Assembly: GCA_027449865.1 (NCBI GenBank)
Contig: DAIDKV010000052.1
Coordinates: 1 to 64,000, forward strand
Source: Planctomycetales bacterium
GTDB lineage: Bacteria; Planctomycetota; Planctomycetia; Isosphaerales; Isosphaeraceae
Direction: 5' to 3'
Length of the DNA stretch: 64,000 nt
In this document: positions 1-9,081 of the stretch, one piece after another
Position numbering within the stretch: position 1 is the first letter of the stretch
Layout: each line of letters opens with the position of its first letter
The notes under the pieces: generated by a model
Seen by the model: only the letters and a program-made list of their open reading frames with translations
What the model was told of the DNA's origin: nothing
Databases searched by the model: none
Position numbers and translations under genes: made by a program

Positions 1-133
1 AGAAGGCAGTCGGAAAGCATGTTTGCACGCAGATCCAATGGGGTGTTCCACAGGGTCCCGTTCGATCTGCGCAGAAAGAGAAACAGGCATCCCCGCGAGA
101 AGAGCCAAAAACTGGTCTTGTGCTTTCTAGAAC

Positions 134-775
134 AGGAGCCAGCTCCCGCTGGCGACACGGACGTAGCCAAAACCGACGCGAAGATCGCCGGCTGGAGCCG
201 GCTCCTACAACGGTCATCGACCCGGACGAAGCCAAAGGTCACGCGAAGATCGCCGGCGAAAGCCCTCGGAAGTCAAACGATGGGACCATCGCGAAGGACC
301 AGGCCAATCGCCCGGTGTAGGAGCCAGCTCCAGCTGGCGACCCGGACGAAGCCAAAGGTGATGCGCCGATCGCCGGCTGGAGCCGGCTCCTACAAGGGTC
401 ATCGTCCCGGACGAAGCCAAAGGTCACGCGAAGATCGCCGGCTGGAGCCGGCTCCTACAACGGTCATCGACCCGGACGAAGCCAAAGGTGATGCGCCGAT
501 CGCCGGCTGGAGCCGGCTCCTACAAGGGTCATCGTCCCGGACGTAGCCAAAGGTCTCGCGAAGATCGCTGGCGAATGCCCTCGGAAGTCAAACGATTGGC
601 CGATCACGAAGGACCGGGTCAATCGCCCATGTAGGAGCCAGCTCCAGCTGGCGACACGGACGTAGCCAAAGGTCTCGCGAAGATCGCCTGCTGGAGCCGG
701 CTCTCCTACATCGGCCATCGTCCCGGACGTAGCCAAAGGTCTCGCGAAGATCGCCGGTCAGAGCCGGCTCCGACA
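134..775. repeat. Array of REP-like palindromic repeats
   Basis: Nine copies of the palindromic core GGAGCCRGCTCC start at about 135, 194, 320, 379, 444, 509, 634, 693 and 761 (the last two slightly degraded). Copies with the central G are perfect 12-bp palindromes. The cores sit in longer shared units containing cggacgaagccaaaggt and gcgaagatcgccggc. Start-to-start spacings are 59, 126, 59, 65, 65, 125, 59 and 68, so a 59/125 pattern flanks a 65-bp tandem, which is a higher-order duplication. No gene is visible in positions 1-872; open frames there only reflect the repeat. Confidence 0.85.
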
Positions 776-872
776 AGGGAACCGATCGGACAACATCAGC
801 GGACACGAAATCAGAAAATCTCGGTGGAGACAACAGCCATGGCACGCGGGAATTCCCCGGCGGAGGAACCCC

Positions 873-2837
873 TCAAGGAAGTGGTGGCGCGGGCGAGACC
901 GATCCGCCGATCCGCCCGCCGGGCGCCTCCTCGCCCGGAAGCGACTCGCCCAGGAGCCGTAGCCCGTTGAGGACCACCAGCAGCGTGCTCCCCTCGTGGC
1001 CGACGACGCCGAGCCAGAGCGGAAGCCCGAAAAACGAGGCCAGAACCAGCGTCCCAATCACCCCGAAGGCAAACGCCAGATTCTGCCGGACCCGCCAACG
1101 AGCCAGCCGGCTCAGGCGGACGGCAAGGGCCAGGGCGCGGAGATCGTCGCCCATCAGGACGACATCGGCAACCTCCAGCGCGACATCGGTGCCGGCGCCT
1201 CCCATCGCGATCCCGACGTCGGCGGCGGCCAGGGCGGGCGCGTCGTTGACGCCGTCGCCGACCATCGCCAGGCGCCGGCCCGCGTTCATCAGCCGGCGCA
1301 GCTCGACAACCTTCTCGGCGGGAAGGAGCCCGGCGCGGACCTCGTCGGCACCAACCCGGCCCGCGACGACCCGGGCCGCACGTTCGTGATCGCCGGTGAG
1401 AATCACCATCGAGGCAACCCCCGAACCTCGGAGCGAGGCAATCGCGGCGGGAGCCTCCGGACGCGGGAGATCGGCCAGGCCGATCACGCCGCCGGTCGTC
1501 GGACCGTCGCCCGCCACGACGACCAGCAGCGCCGTCTCTCCCCGATCGCGGAGCCGGGCGCCGGCAGAGGCGATCGCGGGCGGGATGGATCGATCGTGCG
1601 CGGCGAAAAGTCCCTCGCGGCCCACGCCCACCCAGAGGCCCCCAACCCTCGCATGAACCCCCTCGCCGGTGTGCGCCTCGAAGTCGTCGACCTCGATCCC
1701 GGACGGGTCAACCCCCCGCCGCGCTGCCTCGGCAACGACCGCCGCGGCCAGATGGTGCTCGCTCCGACCCTCGACCGCCGCGGCCAGGACCAGGAGCCGG
1801 TCGTGGGCCAGACCCTCCGTCGACCAGACCTCGGTGACCGCCGGACGGCCCTGCGTCAGCGTCCCGGTCTTGTCGAAGGCAATCGTGTCGACCTCCGCCA
1901 GCCGCTCCAGATGCGCGCCTCCCTTGAAGAGCACACCCTGTCTCGCCGCCCTCGCTATCGCCGAGAGCAGGACCGCCGGCGCTCCGACCACCACCGCGCA
2001 CGGCGAGGCGACCACCAGAATCACCATCGCGTGATAAAACGAGTCGGCAAACCCCTCGCGGTGCAGGAACCACGAGCCAACAAACGCGATCACCGAGGCG
2101 CCCATCACCCCCGCGACATACGGCCCACGCCACGATTCTACCAGACGCTGCGCATCGGTCTTTTCGGCCTGTGCCTCGCGAACCATCCGAACGATCCGCT
2201 CCAGGGTCGTATCGGCGACCGCCCGCGTCATCCGGACCAGCACACTTCCACGCCCGTTGATCGTCCCGGCGAAGACCGGGTCGCCGGCCCCCTTGCCCAC
2301 CGGCTCGCTCTCCCCGGTCAGCGTCGCCTCGTCGGCCCAGGTCTCTCCCTCGATCACCTCGCCGTCGACCGGGAACCGTTCACCCGGCCGAACCCGAAGC
2401 TGATCGCCGACGACCAGCTCCTCGATCGGAACACGAACCTCCTGGCCCTCGCGCACCCGGCATGCCTCGTGCGGACGGAGCTTGATGAGGGCATCGATCG
2501 ACCGGGTCGTCCGGTACATCGCGTACGCCTCGAGCGTCCCGCTGAGCGAGAAGAGAAAAAGCAGGACCGCGCCCTCGCCCCGGTCGCCGAGCGCGGCGGC
2601 TCCAGCGGCGGCCAGGATCATTAGCAGGTCGACGCTCAATCGCCCACGCCGTAGCTCGGTCATCGCGACGAGGGCCGCTCCCGCGCCTCCCGACGCGTAC
2701 GCGATCGCGTACAGGATCGTCGAGGCCACCCCCGGCCCTATCGCCCAGGCCGAGATCCCAGCCCCGGCACACAGAGCCGTCGCGATCGCCGATCGCATCG
2801 GCGGTGATTCACTGGAAGTCGATGGTCGCGTGTCCAT
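873..2837 (-). CDS. P1B-4 type heavy-metal translocating P-type ATPase
   Basis: Inner-membrane ATPase that exports a transition metal; the P1B-4 subgroup is known for cobalt, iron, zinc or cadmium export. The protein is about 654 residues and starts directly with membrane helices, with no N-terminal heavy-metal-binding domain. Visible landmarks are the membrane metal site SPC at residues 278-280 (SPC, not CPC), the phosphorylated aspartate D322 in DKTGT, the GDGVNDAPA hinge near the end of the P domain, and HEGST at 614-618 in the last membrane region. SPC plus HEG is the P1B-4 signature. The frame stays open to 2966, but I prefer the ATG at 2837 because GGACGGAGGA lies at 2851-2860 and the extra residues look non-membrane and unconserved. 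It diverges from the secreted-protein gene at 2983. The metal cannot be fixed from sequence. Confidence 0.9.
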   Translation of the reverse strand: MDTRPSTSSESPPMRSAIATALCAGAGISAWAIGPGVASTILYAIAYASGGAGAALVAMTELRRGRLSVDLLMILAAAGAAALGDRGEGAVLLFLFSLSGTLEAYAMYRTTRSIDALIKLRPHEACRVREGQEVRVPIEELVVGDQLRVRPGERFPVDGEVIEGETWADEATLTGESEPVGKGAGDPVFAGTINGRGSVLVRMTRAVADTTLERIVRMVREAQAEKTDAQRLVESWRGPYVAGVMGASVIAFVGSWFLHREGFADSFYHAMVILVVASPCAVVVGAPAVLLSAIARAARQGVLFKGGAHLERLAEVDTIAFDKTGTLTQGRPAVTEVWSTEGLAHDRLLVLAAAVEGRSEHHLAAAVVAEAARRGVDPSGIEVDDFEAHTGEGVHARVGGLWVGVGREGLFAAHDRSIPPAIASAGARLRDRGETALLVVVAGDGPTTGGVIGLADLPRPEAPAAIASLRGSGVASMVILTGDHERAARVVAGRVGADEVRAGLLPAEKVVELRRLMNAGRRLAMVGDGVNDAPALAAADVGIAMGGAGTDVALEVADVVLMGDDLRALALAVRLSRLARWRVRQNLAFAFGVIGTLVLASFFGLPLWLGVVGHEGSTLLVVLNGLRLLGESLPGEEAPGGRIGGSVSPAPPLP

Positions 2838-2982
2838 GAAATGCCTGGACTCCTCCGTCCGTTTTCGACGTCCGTCGAGCAGGAACGACGTTCCCACCGG
2901 CCAGTTGCGATGGGGTGCCGGCTCTTTTACCATCATCGACGTCGGATTCTCTCCCCATTCTCCCACCTGACGGACCGCGCCG

Positions 2983-4296
2983 ATGCCTCGTCTTCACCCG
3001 CTGCCGGCTCTTGTGCTCGCCTCGACGACCCTCCTGATCGCCCTCGGTCTCGCCCCGGCACGCGCTGAGCGGTTGAGCTTCCTCGACAACGGAAGCGTTC
3101 GAATCGGCGTCGACCTCGATCTCGGCGGGACGATCACCCACCTCTCGACCTCGAAGCGCGGCGAGAACCTGATCAACTCGCACGATCTCGGCCGACAGGT
3201 CCAGCAGTCGTATTACTCCGGCCCACGCCCGTTCGGCAAGGCCCATCCGGGCTGGAAGGGCTGGCCCTGGAATCCGATCGGCTCGGGCGACGTTTACAAA
3301 CACCCCAGCCGTGTCGTCGATCACTCCAACGACGGCAAGACCCTCTACACCCAGACCATCCCGATGCAGTGGGCGCTCAACAACGTTCCCGGGGAATGCA
3401 CATTCGAGACCTGGATCACTCTCGACGGTCGATCGGCGCGGGTACGATGCCGGCTGAACAACCATCGGCCCGACAAAACGCAGTACTCCGCGCACGATCA
3501 GGAGCTGCCCGCCGTTTACACGATCGGGAAGCTCCACCGCCTGTTTACCTACGACGGCGACCGCCCGTTTGAGGGGCGTCCGATCCGGCACGTCGAGAAC
3601 GCGGGCCCGCCCTGGGCAAGCTGGAAGGCCACCGAAAACTGGGCGGCGCTCGTCGACGACCGCGACTTCGGCGTCGGCGTGATCCACCCAGGCGCTTACA
3701 CATTCCTGGGCGGCTTTCACGGCAAGCCGAACGTCGGCGGGCCGAAGGACGAGTCCACCGGCTACATCGCGCCGGTTCGGAAGGAAATTCTCGATCACAA
3801 TATTGTGTACGAGTATCGCTATCTTTTGACGCTCGGGACGCTCGATCAGATTCGGGCCGTGGCCCAAGCGGAGCGCGTCGTCGATCCTCGCCCCGACGAC
3901 TCTTTCCACCACAATCGCCGCCACTGGATCTACCAGGGGATCCGCGACGCCGGCTTCCCACCCTCGGGCGGGTTGCGGCTCCGGCCAACCACTGGCGATC
4001 CCCAGATGATTGGACCCGAGACCTGGTGGAAGGCCGAAACGATGCCCAAACTCTCCATCCGAGGCGCCTTCCAGGGGCCCGGCGATCGGCTGGAGGTCTT
4101 CTGGTCGATCCCGGGCGCTGGCTTCTCGGGCGATCGGCTCGCATCGACGAAGATCCAGCCGGATGGAGTCTTGCGGACGTATTCGATCGACCTGTCGGCC
4201 TCGCCCGGCTACCGAGGGACGATCACCGGGCTTCGGATCGACCCACCTTCCGGCGCCGAGGCGCGGATCGTCTCGATCTCGTGGCGCGCGGAGTGA
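2983..4296 (+). CDS. Secreted protein of unknown function
   Basis: A 437-residue protein with a clear signal peptide (residues 1-28, hydrophobic core followed by ARA-E). The mature part is rich in beta strands, Gly, Trp and Tyr, and contains GGTITHLS and NLINSHDLGRQVQQSYY, a conserved-looking stretch that I associate with uncharacterised planctomycete exported proteins. The overall feel is of a carbohydrate-related beta-sandwich fold (galactose-mutarotase-like), but this is an impression from composition, not a domain identification. No catalytic motif is recognised. It is divergent from the metal ATPase and lies 116 bp before a double DUF1080 gene on the same strand, which makes a role in polysaccharide or glycoside handling possible. 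Confidence 0.75.
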   Translation: MPRLHPLPALVLASTTLLIALGLAPARAERLSFLDNGSVRIGVDLDLGGTITHLSTSKRGENLINSHDLGRQVQQSYYSGPRPFGKAHPGWKGWPWNPIGSGDVYKHPSRVVDHSNDGKTLYTQTIPMQWALNNVPGECTFETWITLDGRSARVRCRLNNHRPDKTQYSAHDQELPAVYTIGKLHRLFTYDGDRPFEGRPIRHVENAGPPWASWKATENWAALVDDRDFGVGVIHPGAYTFLGGFHGKPNVGGPKDESTGYIAPVRKEILDHNIVYEYRYLLTLGTLDQIRAVAQAERVVDPRPDDSFHHNRRHWIYQGIRDAGFPPSGGLRLRPTTGDPQMIGPETWWKAETMPKLSIRGAFQGPGDRLEVFWSIPGAGFSGDRLASTKIQPDGVLRTYSIDLSASPGYRGTITGLRIDPPSGAEARIVSISWRAE

Positions 4297-4412
4297 CCGA
4301 CGTGGGGAGTTGATTGAGGCGCCCGGCCCGCCGATGATGTTGTCCTTATCCCGGCCCGGCCTCGCCTGGCCCGGATCCCACACCCTGACCCACACCGAAG
4401 AATGGAGAGACC

Positions 4413-5759
4413 ATGCGAAGTCCGATGTTGACCTGGACCCTACTGGCGGCGTCGACGACAGCCGCAGCCGCCCTGGCCCTGGCAGGCGTCCCGACCGCGA
4501 AGGCCGCGGACGCGACGTCCCAGTCCGAGTTCGTCACCCTCTTCAACGGCAAGAACCTCTCCGGCTGGCACGGCGAGGACACGATGGATCCCCGCAAGCT
4601 CGACGCGATGAGCGAGGAGGCCAGGAAGAAAATCCTGGAAAAGGGAGCCGAGGATGTGAAGAAGCACTGGCACGTCGAGGACGGCGTGCTGATCAACGAC
4701 GGCCAGGGCGCCTATCTGACCACCGACAAGGATTACGGCGACATCGAGCTGAAGGTCGACTTCAAGATCGGGCCGAAAGGGGACAGCGGAGTGTATCTCC
4801 GGGCGACGCCGCAGGTCCAGATCTGGGACTTCACCGAGACCGACAAGACACCTCTCGGCGAGGACAAGCGAAAAGGCTCGGGCGGCCTCTGGAACAACGC
4901 TCCAGGGGCTCCCGGCAAGGACCCGCTCGTCGTCGCGGACAAGCCGATCGGCGAGTGGAACTCGTTCCGGATCGTCCAGGTCGGCGAGCGGACGACCGTT
5001 TACCTCAACGAGAAGCTGGTGGTCGACCACGCCCGGCTGGCGAACTACTGGAACCGGAAGGAGCCGCTGCCGGCTCGCGCTCCGATCCAGCTCCAGACCC
5101 ACAACCACCGGATCGAGTGGCGGAACATCGCCGTTCGCGAGCTCTCGGCCGAGGAGGCCAACAAGATCCTCGCCGAGCACGGCCATTCGGGATACCGCTC
5201 GATCTTCAACGGCGAGAACCTCGCGCAGTGGGCCGGCGCCGTCGAGAACTACGAGGCCGTCGCCGGAACGATCCGATGCAAGCCGCACAAGGGCGGCGTT
5301 CTGTACTACCCCGAGGAATTGAAGGACTTCTCCGCTCGGGTCGAGTTCAAGCTCCCGCCCGGCGGCAACAACGGCCTGGCGATCCGGTATCCCGGCCACG
5401 GCGACACCGCCTACGAAGGGATGACCGAGCTCCAGGTTCTCGACGATGGCGACAAGCGCTATGAGGGCAAGATCGACGCGCGCCAGGCCCATGGCTCGGC
5501 CTATGGAATGGTCGCCGCCAGGCGAGGATACCTCCGACCTGTTGGACATTGGAATTTTGAGGAAGTGACGGTCAAGGGGTCGAAGATCCAGGTCGAGCTC
5601 AACGGCACCCTGATCCTCGACGCCGACCTTTCCACGGTCAAGGAATACATGCACAAGTCGCCGCACCCCGGCAAAAACCGAACCTCCGGCTACTTCGGAT
5701 TCGCCGGACACAGCGACCCCGTCGAATTCCGCAACATCGCCATCAAGCCGATGAACTGA
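4413..5759 (+). CDS. Secreted protein with two DUF1080 domains (3-keto-glycoside hydrolase type)
   Basis: A 448-residue exported protein with signal peptide at about 1-30. Two DUF1080 (concanavalin-like beta-sandwich) domains follow, about 35-245 and 255-445. Each opens with a typical strand: LFNGKNLSGWHGED in the first and IFNGENLAQWAG in the second, and each contains the usual VYLNEKLVVDH or VELNGTLILDAD strand near its end. DUF1080 proteins are described as hydrolases of 3-keto-glycosides formed by Gfo/Idh/MocA-type oxidoreductases, acting in the periplasm. No oxidoreductase is adjacent here; one is found with the second DUF1080 gene at 54.3 kb. The ATG follows GGAGAG at a short spacing. 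A strong hairpin after the stop probably terminates the transcript. Confidence 0.9.
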   Translation: MRSPMLTWTLLAASTTAAAALALAGVPTAKAADATSQSEFVTLFNGKNLSGWHGEDTMDPRKLDAMSEEARKKILEKGAEDVKKHWHVEDGVLINDGQGAYLTTDKDYGDIELKVDFKIGPKGDSGVYLRATPQVQIWDFTETDKTPLGEDKRKGSGGLWNNAPGAPGKDPLVVADKPIGEWNSFRIVQVGERTTVYLNEKLVVDHARLANYWNRKEPLPARAPIQLQTHNHRIEWRNIAVRELSAEEANKILAEHGHSGYRSIFNGENLAQWAGAVENYEAVAGTIRCKPHKGGVLYYPEELKDFSARVEFKLPPGGNNGLAIRYPGHGDTAYEGMTELQVLDDGDKRYEGKIDARQAHGSAYGMVAARRGYLRPVGHWNFEEVTVKGSKIQVELNGTLILDADLSTVKEYMHKSPHPGKNRTSGYFGFAGHSDPVEFRNIAIKPMN

Positions 5760-5771
5760 CAGCCGGCGAAA

Positions 5772-5833
5772 AGATGGAAGATGGATAGAATTCTTTTCAG
5801 CACAATGAAAGAAAATCTTTTCATCTTCCATCT
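5772..5833 (+). terminator. Long stem-loop downstream of the DUF1080 gene
   Basis: A perfect 12-bp inverted repeat, agatggaagatg at 5772-5783 against catcttccatct at 5822-5833, encloses an inner imperfect pairing of attcttttca-like and tgaaagaaaa-like bases. It starts 13 bp after the stop codon at 5759. A run of A and T follows but there is no clean U-tract, so it may act as a terminator or as an mRNA 3-prime stabiliser. Confidence 0.55.
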
Positions 5834-6168
5834 GCCATTCAAAACAATACATATAATGTTGAAATAAATACAAACATTTTATTCTACGCATAATTGGCTC
5901 ATATTCTCTGAGCCCCCGCTCCCCCGAAAACCGGCCCCCTGATCCCTCTCCAGCGGCCGAGGTCTGTTTGTCACGCGGCGGCTTTGAGTCGTCGGAGGAT
6001 GGGTGGGCCTCCTCAATCTCTGGAGAGCGATCTCGTAAGTACAACCGTCGGATCGGTCTCATTGACATTTGGGCCAGAGGTGGTTCCAATATATTTTGAG
6101 GGAAGGGCCGGCGAGATCGCCGGCTCGAGGCCGACGCTCATCCAGGTCTTTGCGGCCAAGGGGGAGCC
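5834..6168. promoter_or_regulatory. AT-rich gap with a perfect -10 hexamer; no gene
   Basis: No coding region is seen. The first 70 bases are strongly AT-rich against the GC-rich background. TATAAT occurs at 5852-5857 on the plus strand, but the -35 position carries no good match, so a promoter for the downstream two-gene unit is only possible. The remainder is GC-rich and featureless to the GGGGGAG ribosome binding site before 6169. Confidence 0.3.
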
Positions 6169-6807
6169 ATGGCGTCCGGAACGCAGGAGCTCGAAGCCTT
6201 TGTGCGGGAAGCCCTCCTGCGCGGCCTTCCGCGGCCGGAGATCGAGCAGGCCCTCCTGCAGGCAGGTTGGACGATCGAGCAGGCGAGGGACGCCCTGGGC
6301 GCCTTCGCCGAGATCCCGTTTCCCGTCCCCGTGCCCAGACGTCGGCCTTCGCTCTCGGCGGCCGAAGCGTTCGAATATCTCTTGCTGTTTACAACCCTTT
6401 ATTTAAGTGCCTATCACCTCGGCAGCCTCCTCTTCGACTTCATCGACCGGGCCTTCCCGGACCCGACCTCTCGAATCAACGATCCGTGGACGACCGATGC
6501 CATGCGATGGTCGACGGCCTCGCTGGTGATCGCGTTTCCGATCTTCATGGTGCTCTCGCGGCACATCCACGCGGCGATCACGCGAGACCCGGTCAAGCGG
6601 CTCTCGCCGGTCCGGCGATGGCTCACCTATCTGACGCTCTTCCTCGCCGCGACCATCCTGATCGCCGACCTGACCACGCTCGTTTACAACGCGCTCGGAG
6701 GGGAGCTAACGAGCCGCTTCGTGCTGAAGGTGGCGACCGTCGGCGCGATTGCCGGCACCATCTTCGGCTTTTACCTGAGGAACGTCCGCCAGGAAGACCG
6801 GCGATGA
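6169..6807 (+). CDS. DUF5671-like integral membrane protein
   Basis: A 212-residue protein. Residues 1-60 are soluble and predicted helical, beginning with a segment that recalls short helix-turn motifs (LPRPEIEQALLQAGW). From about residue 65 there are four hydrophobic segments (FEYLLLFTTLYLSAYHLGSL, a segment near 120, ILIADLTTLVYNAL and the C-terminal helix), with the pattern of DUF5671 membrane proteins, including a FDFIDRAFPDP loop. The ATG is well placed behind GGGGGAG. The stop overlaps the ATG of the next gene by the sequence ATGA, so the two are translationally coupled. Function unknown. Confidence 0.8.
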   Translation: MASGTQELEAFVREALLRGLPRPEIEQALLQAGWTIEQARDALGAFAEIPFPVPVPRRRPSLSAAEAFEYLLLFTTLYLSAYHLGSLLFDFIDRAFPDPTSRINDPWTTDAMRWSTASLVIAFPIFMVLSRHIHAAITRDPVKRLSPVRRWLTYLTLFLAATILIADLTTLVYNALGGELTSRFVLKVATVGAIAGTIFGFYLRNVRQEDRR

Positions 6808-7247
6808 GATCGAGTCAAGGCGAGAAGATCCTGGCGGCGGTGGTCACGACGATCGTCGTCGGTGCGGTGATCACCGCGATCGTTCTCAACCCACCGGCCG
6901 TGCAGCGTCAGCGCAAGATGGACTCGCGGCGGGTCGAGGATCTGATGACGATCCAGAGGGTCGTCACCGAATACTGGTCGCGGCACAGGTCCCTCCCGCC
7001 CGACCTCGACACACTCGGCCGGGAGCCCGGGCTCCGAATCCCCGCCAACGACCCCGAGACCGGCGCGGCCTACCTCTACGAGACCACGGGCCCGAGGTCT
7101 TACCGCCTTTGCGCCGAGTTCGCACGCTCGACGTCGGAGCAGCCTACGCCCCCCATCTATCGGGAGAACTGGGCACATGGCGCGGGTCGGCATTGTTTCG
7201 AGCTGAAGATCCCGAGCTACGTCGACGACGGAAACCCCGGCCGTTAA
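6804..7247 (+). CDS. Small membrane-anchored protein coupled to the DUF5671-like gene
   Basis: A 147-residue protein with one N-terminal membrane helix (about 9-28, ILAAVVTTIVVGAVITAIVL) and a periplasmic or extracellular domain. The soluble part starts with a helix RRVEDLMTIQRVVTEYWSRH and a short LPPDLDTLG segment, an arrangement also seen in type II pseudopilin-like proteins and in small proteins encoded next to DUF5671 genes. The start codon overlaps the previous stop (ATGA). Function unknown; most likely acts with the partner membrane protein. Confidence 0.75.
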   Translation: MRSSQGEKILAAVVTTIVVGAVITAIVLNPPAVQRQRKMDSRRVEDLMTIQRVVTEYWSRHRSLPPDLDTLGREPGLRIPANDPETGAAYLYETTGPRSYRLCAEFARSTSEQPTPPIYRENWAHGAGRHCFELKIPSYVDDGNPGR

Positions 7248-7327
7248 CTCCAGATGCCGAGAATTCGGTTCGGCCGGAACGCCATTCGGAGAATTCGGAG
7301 CTGTGCGAAGCCCGCTTCCATCTTCGA

Positions 7328-8815
7328 TCAACTTCCGATGCTGCGCTCGAGGTCGGCAAGAAGGTCGGCCACGGTCTCGAAACCGGGGAGCAGTGAGCTC
7401 CGTTCCTCGTCGCGGAGCCAGCCGGCGACTTTTTTCTCGGCCGAGATCACGGTCGAGTGGTTCCGACCGCCGAAATACCGGCCGATCTCGCTGTAAGCCG
7501 CGCCGGTGTGCTTTCGGGCCAGGTACATTGCGAGCATCCGAGGGTAGGCGAGGGCCCGGGCTCGGCCGTCCGACTTGAGCGCCTCGGCCGTCACCTGGAA
7601 GAGGTCGCAGACGGCTCGCTCAACATCGCGGAGCCCGACCGACTGCGCCGTGTGGCGGATCGTCTCGCGGAGGGCGGCCTTCGCCAGGTTCAGATCGAGC
7701 CGTTTGCCGGTGAGCGTCGCCTGGGCGATCACCGTATGCAGAGCGCCTTCCAGCTCTCGAACGCTCGCGCGGAGATGCTCGGCGATGTAGCCGATCACCG
7801 CCTCGGGGACATCCACGCCCCTTGCGGCGGCGCGGGCCTGAAGAATCGAGCGCCGGGTCGGCTGGTCGGGGGGATCAAGCTTCACCACCATCCCGCCGAG
7901 GAACCGCGTGATCAGCTCGTCCGAAAGCCGATTCATCAGCCGGGGATGCTGGTCGGCCGAGAGAATGATGGGAGCGCCCTTATCCATCAGGGCATTAAAC
8001 GTGTGCAAGAACTCATCCTGAGTCGCCCGCTTCGCGGCAAGGAAGTGAATATCATCGACGATCAGGGCACCAGCGCCCCGGAACTTCCCTCGAAAGCTGG
8101 CGAGTCCGCCGGTGCGCATCGCTTCGAGGAAGCTATTTGTAAAGGATTCGGCGGTAAGCTGCACGACATTCAACCCTGGATGCGACCGCCGGAGCGCGTG
8201 CGCGATCCCTTCGAGCAGGTGCGTCTTGCCCAGGCCGACTCCGCCATGCACGACCATCGGGTTGAACGCACTCCCGGCGGAGGCCGCCATCTCCTGAGCC
8301 GCGGCGAGCGCCAGCCGGCTGCCGGGTCCGGGGACGAACTCCTCCAGCCGACGCATCGGCCGCCTCGACGCGGCCGATCCGGGTGCGGGTACGGGTGCGT
8401 TCGCCGGGGTTTCTTCCCTGGCCGAGGGGCGGGAAGATGGGGCGGCCTTCCGGGTCTTCGCGGCGGGTTCCGGCTCGGGTGGGGCTGCTGTCGCCGGCGC
8501 CTCGGCCACCTCGATCGAGAGCCGGAGCGGGCGGCCCGCGACCGCCTCGGCCGCCTCGATCAGGCTACTGGAATAGTGGCGGCGAATCCAGTCGCGGAAG
8601 AATTCGTCGGGAACGCGCACCTGGACCGCTTCACCGTCGCCGCTGAGATCAAGTTCAACGCCCTCGCCGAACCAGAGCCCAAACCGAGACTCGCCAACCC
8701 GCTCCGAGACCGCCGCTCGAAGAGCGCTCGAGTCGATCGATCCCGACGGCTCATCAACCACAACCTTCCGCCGGCGTGCCGATCCCTGGGGCTTGATCCG
8801 CGTCCGTCCCGCCAT
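7328..8815 (-). CDS. dnaA: Chromosomal replication initiator DnaA
   Basis: Initiator ATPase that binds DnaA boxes and opens the replication origin. The protein is about 495 residues from the ATG at 8815. Domain I (about 20-100) contains FGLWFGEGVEL and FFRDWIRRHY; domain II is a low-complexity Pro/Ala linker; the AAA+ domain has Walker A GGVGLGKTH, Walker B ALIVDDIHFL and an arginine-rich sensor stretch; domain IV ends with the DnaA signature YFGGRNHSTVISAEKKV. The frame is open to 8974, but GGGAAGGG just upstream of 8815 and the start of homologous-looking sequence favour 8815. No dnaN, recF or gyrB lies next to it, so the usual dnaA operon is broken up. It could be a second DnaA paralogue; the complete set of motifs argues for a functional initiator. 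Confidence 0.93.
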   Translation of the reverse strand: MAGRTRIKPQGSARRRKVVVDEPSGSIDSSALRAAVSERVGESRFGLWFGEGVELDLSGDGEAVQVRVPDEFFRDWIRRHYSSSLIEAAEAVAGRPLRLSIEVAEAPATAAPPEPEPAAKTRKAAPSSRPSAREETPANAPVPAPGSAASRRPMRRLEEFVPGPGSRLALAAAQEMAASAGSAFNPMVVHGGVGLGKTHLLEGIAHALRRSHPGLNVVQLTAESFTNSFLEAMRTGGLASFRGKFRGAGALIVDDIHFLAAKRATQDEFLHTFNALMDKGAPIILSADQHPRLMNRLSDELITRFLGGMVVKLDPPDQPTRRSILQARAAARGVDVPEAVIGYIAEHLRASVRELEGALHTVIAQATLTGKRLDLNLAKAALRETIRHTAQSVGLRDVERAVCDLFQVTAEALKSDGRARALAYPRMLAMYLARKHTGAAYSEIGRYFGGRNHSTVISAEKKVAGWLRDEERSSLLPGFETVADLLADLERSIGS

Positions 8816-8870
8816 GGCTATCCCTTCCCTTCGCGACTCGCGACGGCCGGGGCAGCCCCCCGACCAGGAA

Positions 8871-8899
8871 GATATGCGCCCCGCGAGCGAGGTTGTCAA
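8871..8899 (-). promoter_or_regulatory. Candidate dnaA promoter
   Basis: On the minus strand TTGACA (8899-8894) is a perfect -35 hexamer, followed after 17 bp by CATATC (8876-8871), a half-match to -10. Transcription would start about 50 bp before the dnaA ATG. Confidence 0.35.
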
Positions 8900-8938
8900 A
8901 AGCGAAGAGACAGCCGGCACTGGCAAGTTGAGCGGGTA

Positions 8939-8947
8939 TGCGGATAA
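8939..8947 (-). promoter_or_regulatory. DnaA-box-like nonamer upstream of dnaA
   Basis: The minus strand reads TTATCCGCA, one mismatch from the consensus DnaA box TTATCCACA. It lies 40 bp upstream of the candidate promoter, where an autoregulatory site would be expected. I found no cluster of further boxes, so this is not evidence for an origin. Confidence 0.3.
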
Positions 8948-8973
8948 TGGCGAATGGCGCACCCCGGAATGCA

Positions 8974-9072
8974 ATCAAACCACAGTGACACCGAGAAATC
9001 CAATACCGAAAAAGCCCCGGACTTTTTCTATTCCCTCGCCGTGTCTCTGTGTCTGTGTCTCCGTGGTTTGAT
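8974..9072. repeat. Imperfect inverted repeat, accacag/ctgtggt family
   Basis: Arms at 8974-8991 and 9055-9072 match in inverted orientation over 18 bases with two mismatches. The right arm continues as tgtctctgtgtctgtgtct, the same sequence type as the perfect hairpins at 12788-13017. It lies between the fetB and dnaA genes. Confidence 0.6.
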
Positions 9073-9081
9073 GACACCCCT

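Noticed and set aside
134-775. The repeat array as a CRISPR
   Set aside because: Repeat cores are 12-bp palindromes in longer related units with uneven spacing, and the sequence between them is itself repeated, so there are no unique spacers; no cas genes are near.
996-2624. Long plus-strand frame opposite the metal ATPase gene
   Set aside because: Arg/Pro/Gly-rich shadow of the ATPase coding strand with no domain or start signal.
8816-9081. Replication origin in the dnaA upstream region
   Set aside because: Only one DnaA-box-like site and no AT-rich unwinding element were found there.
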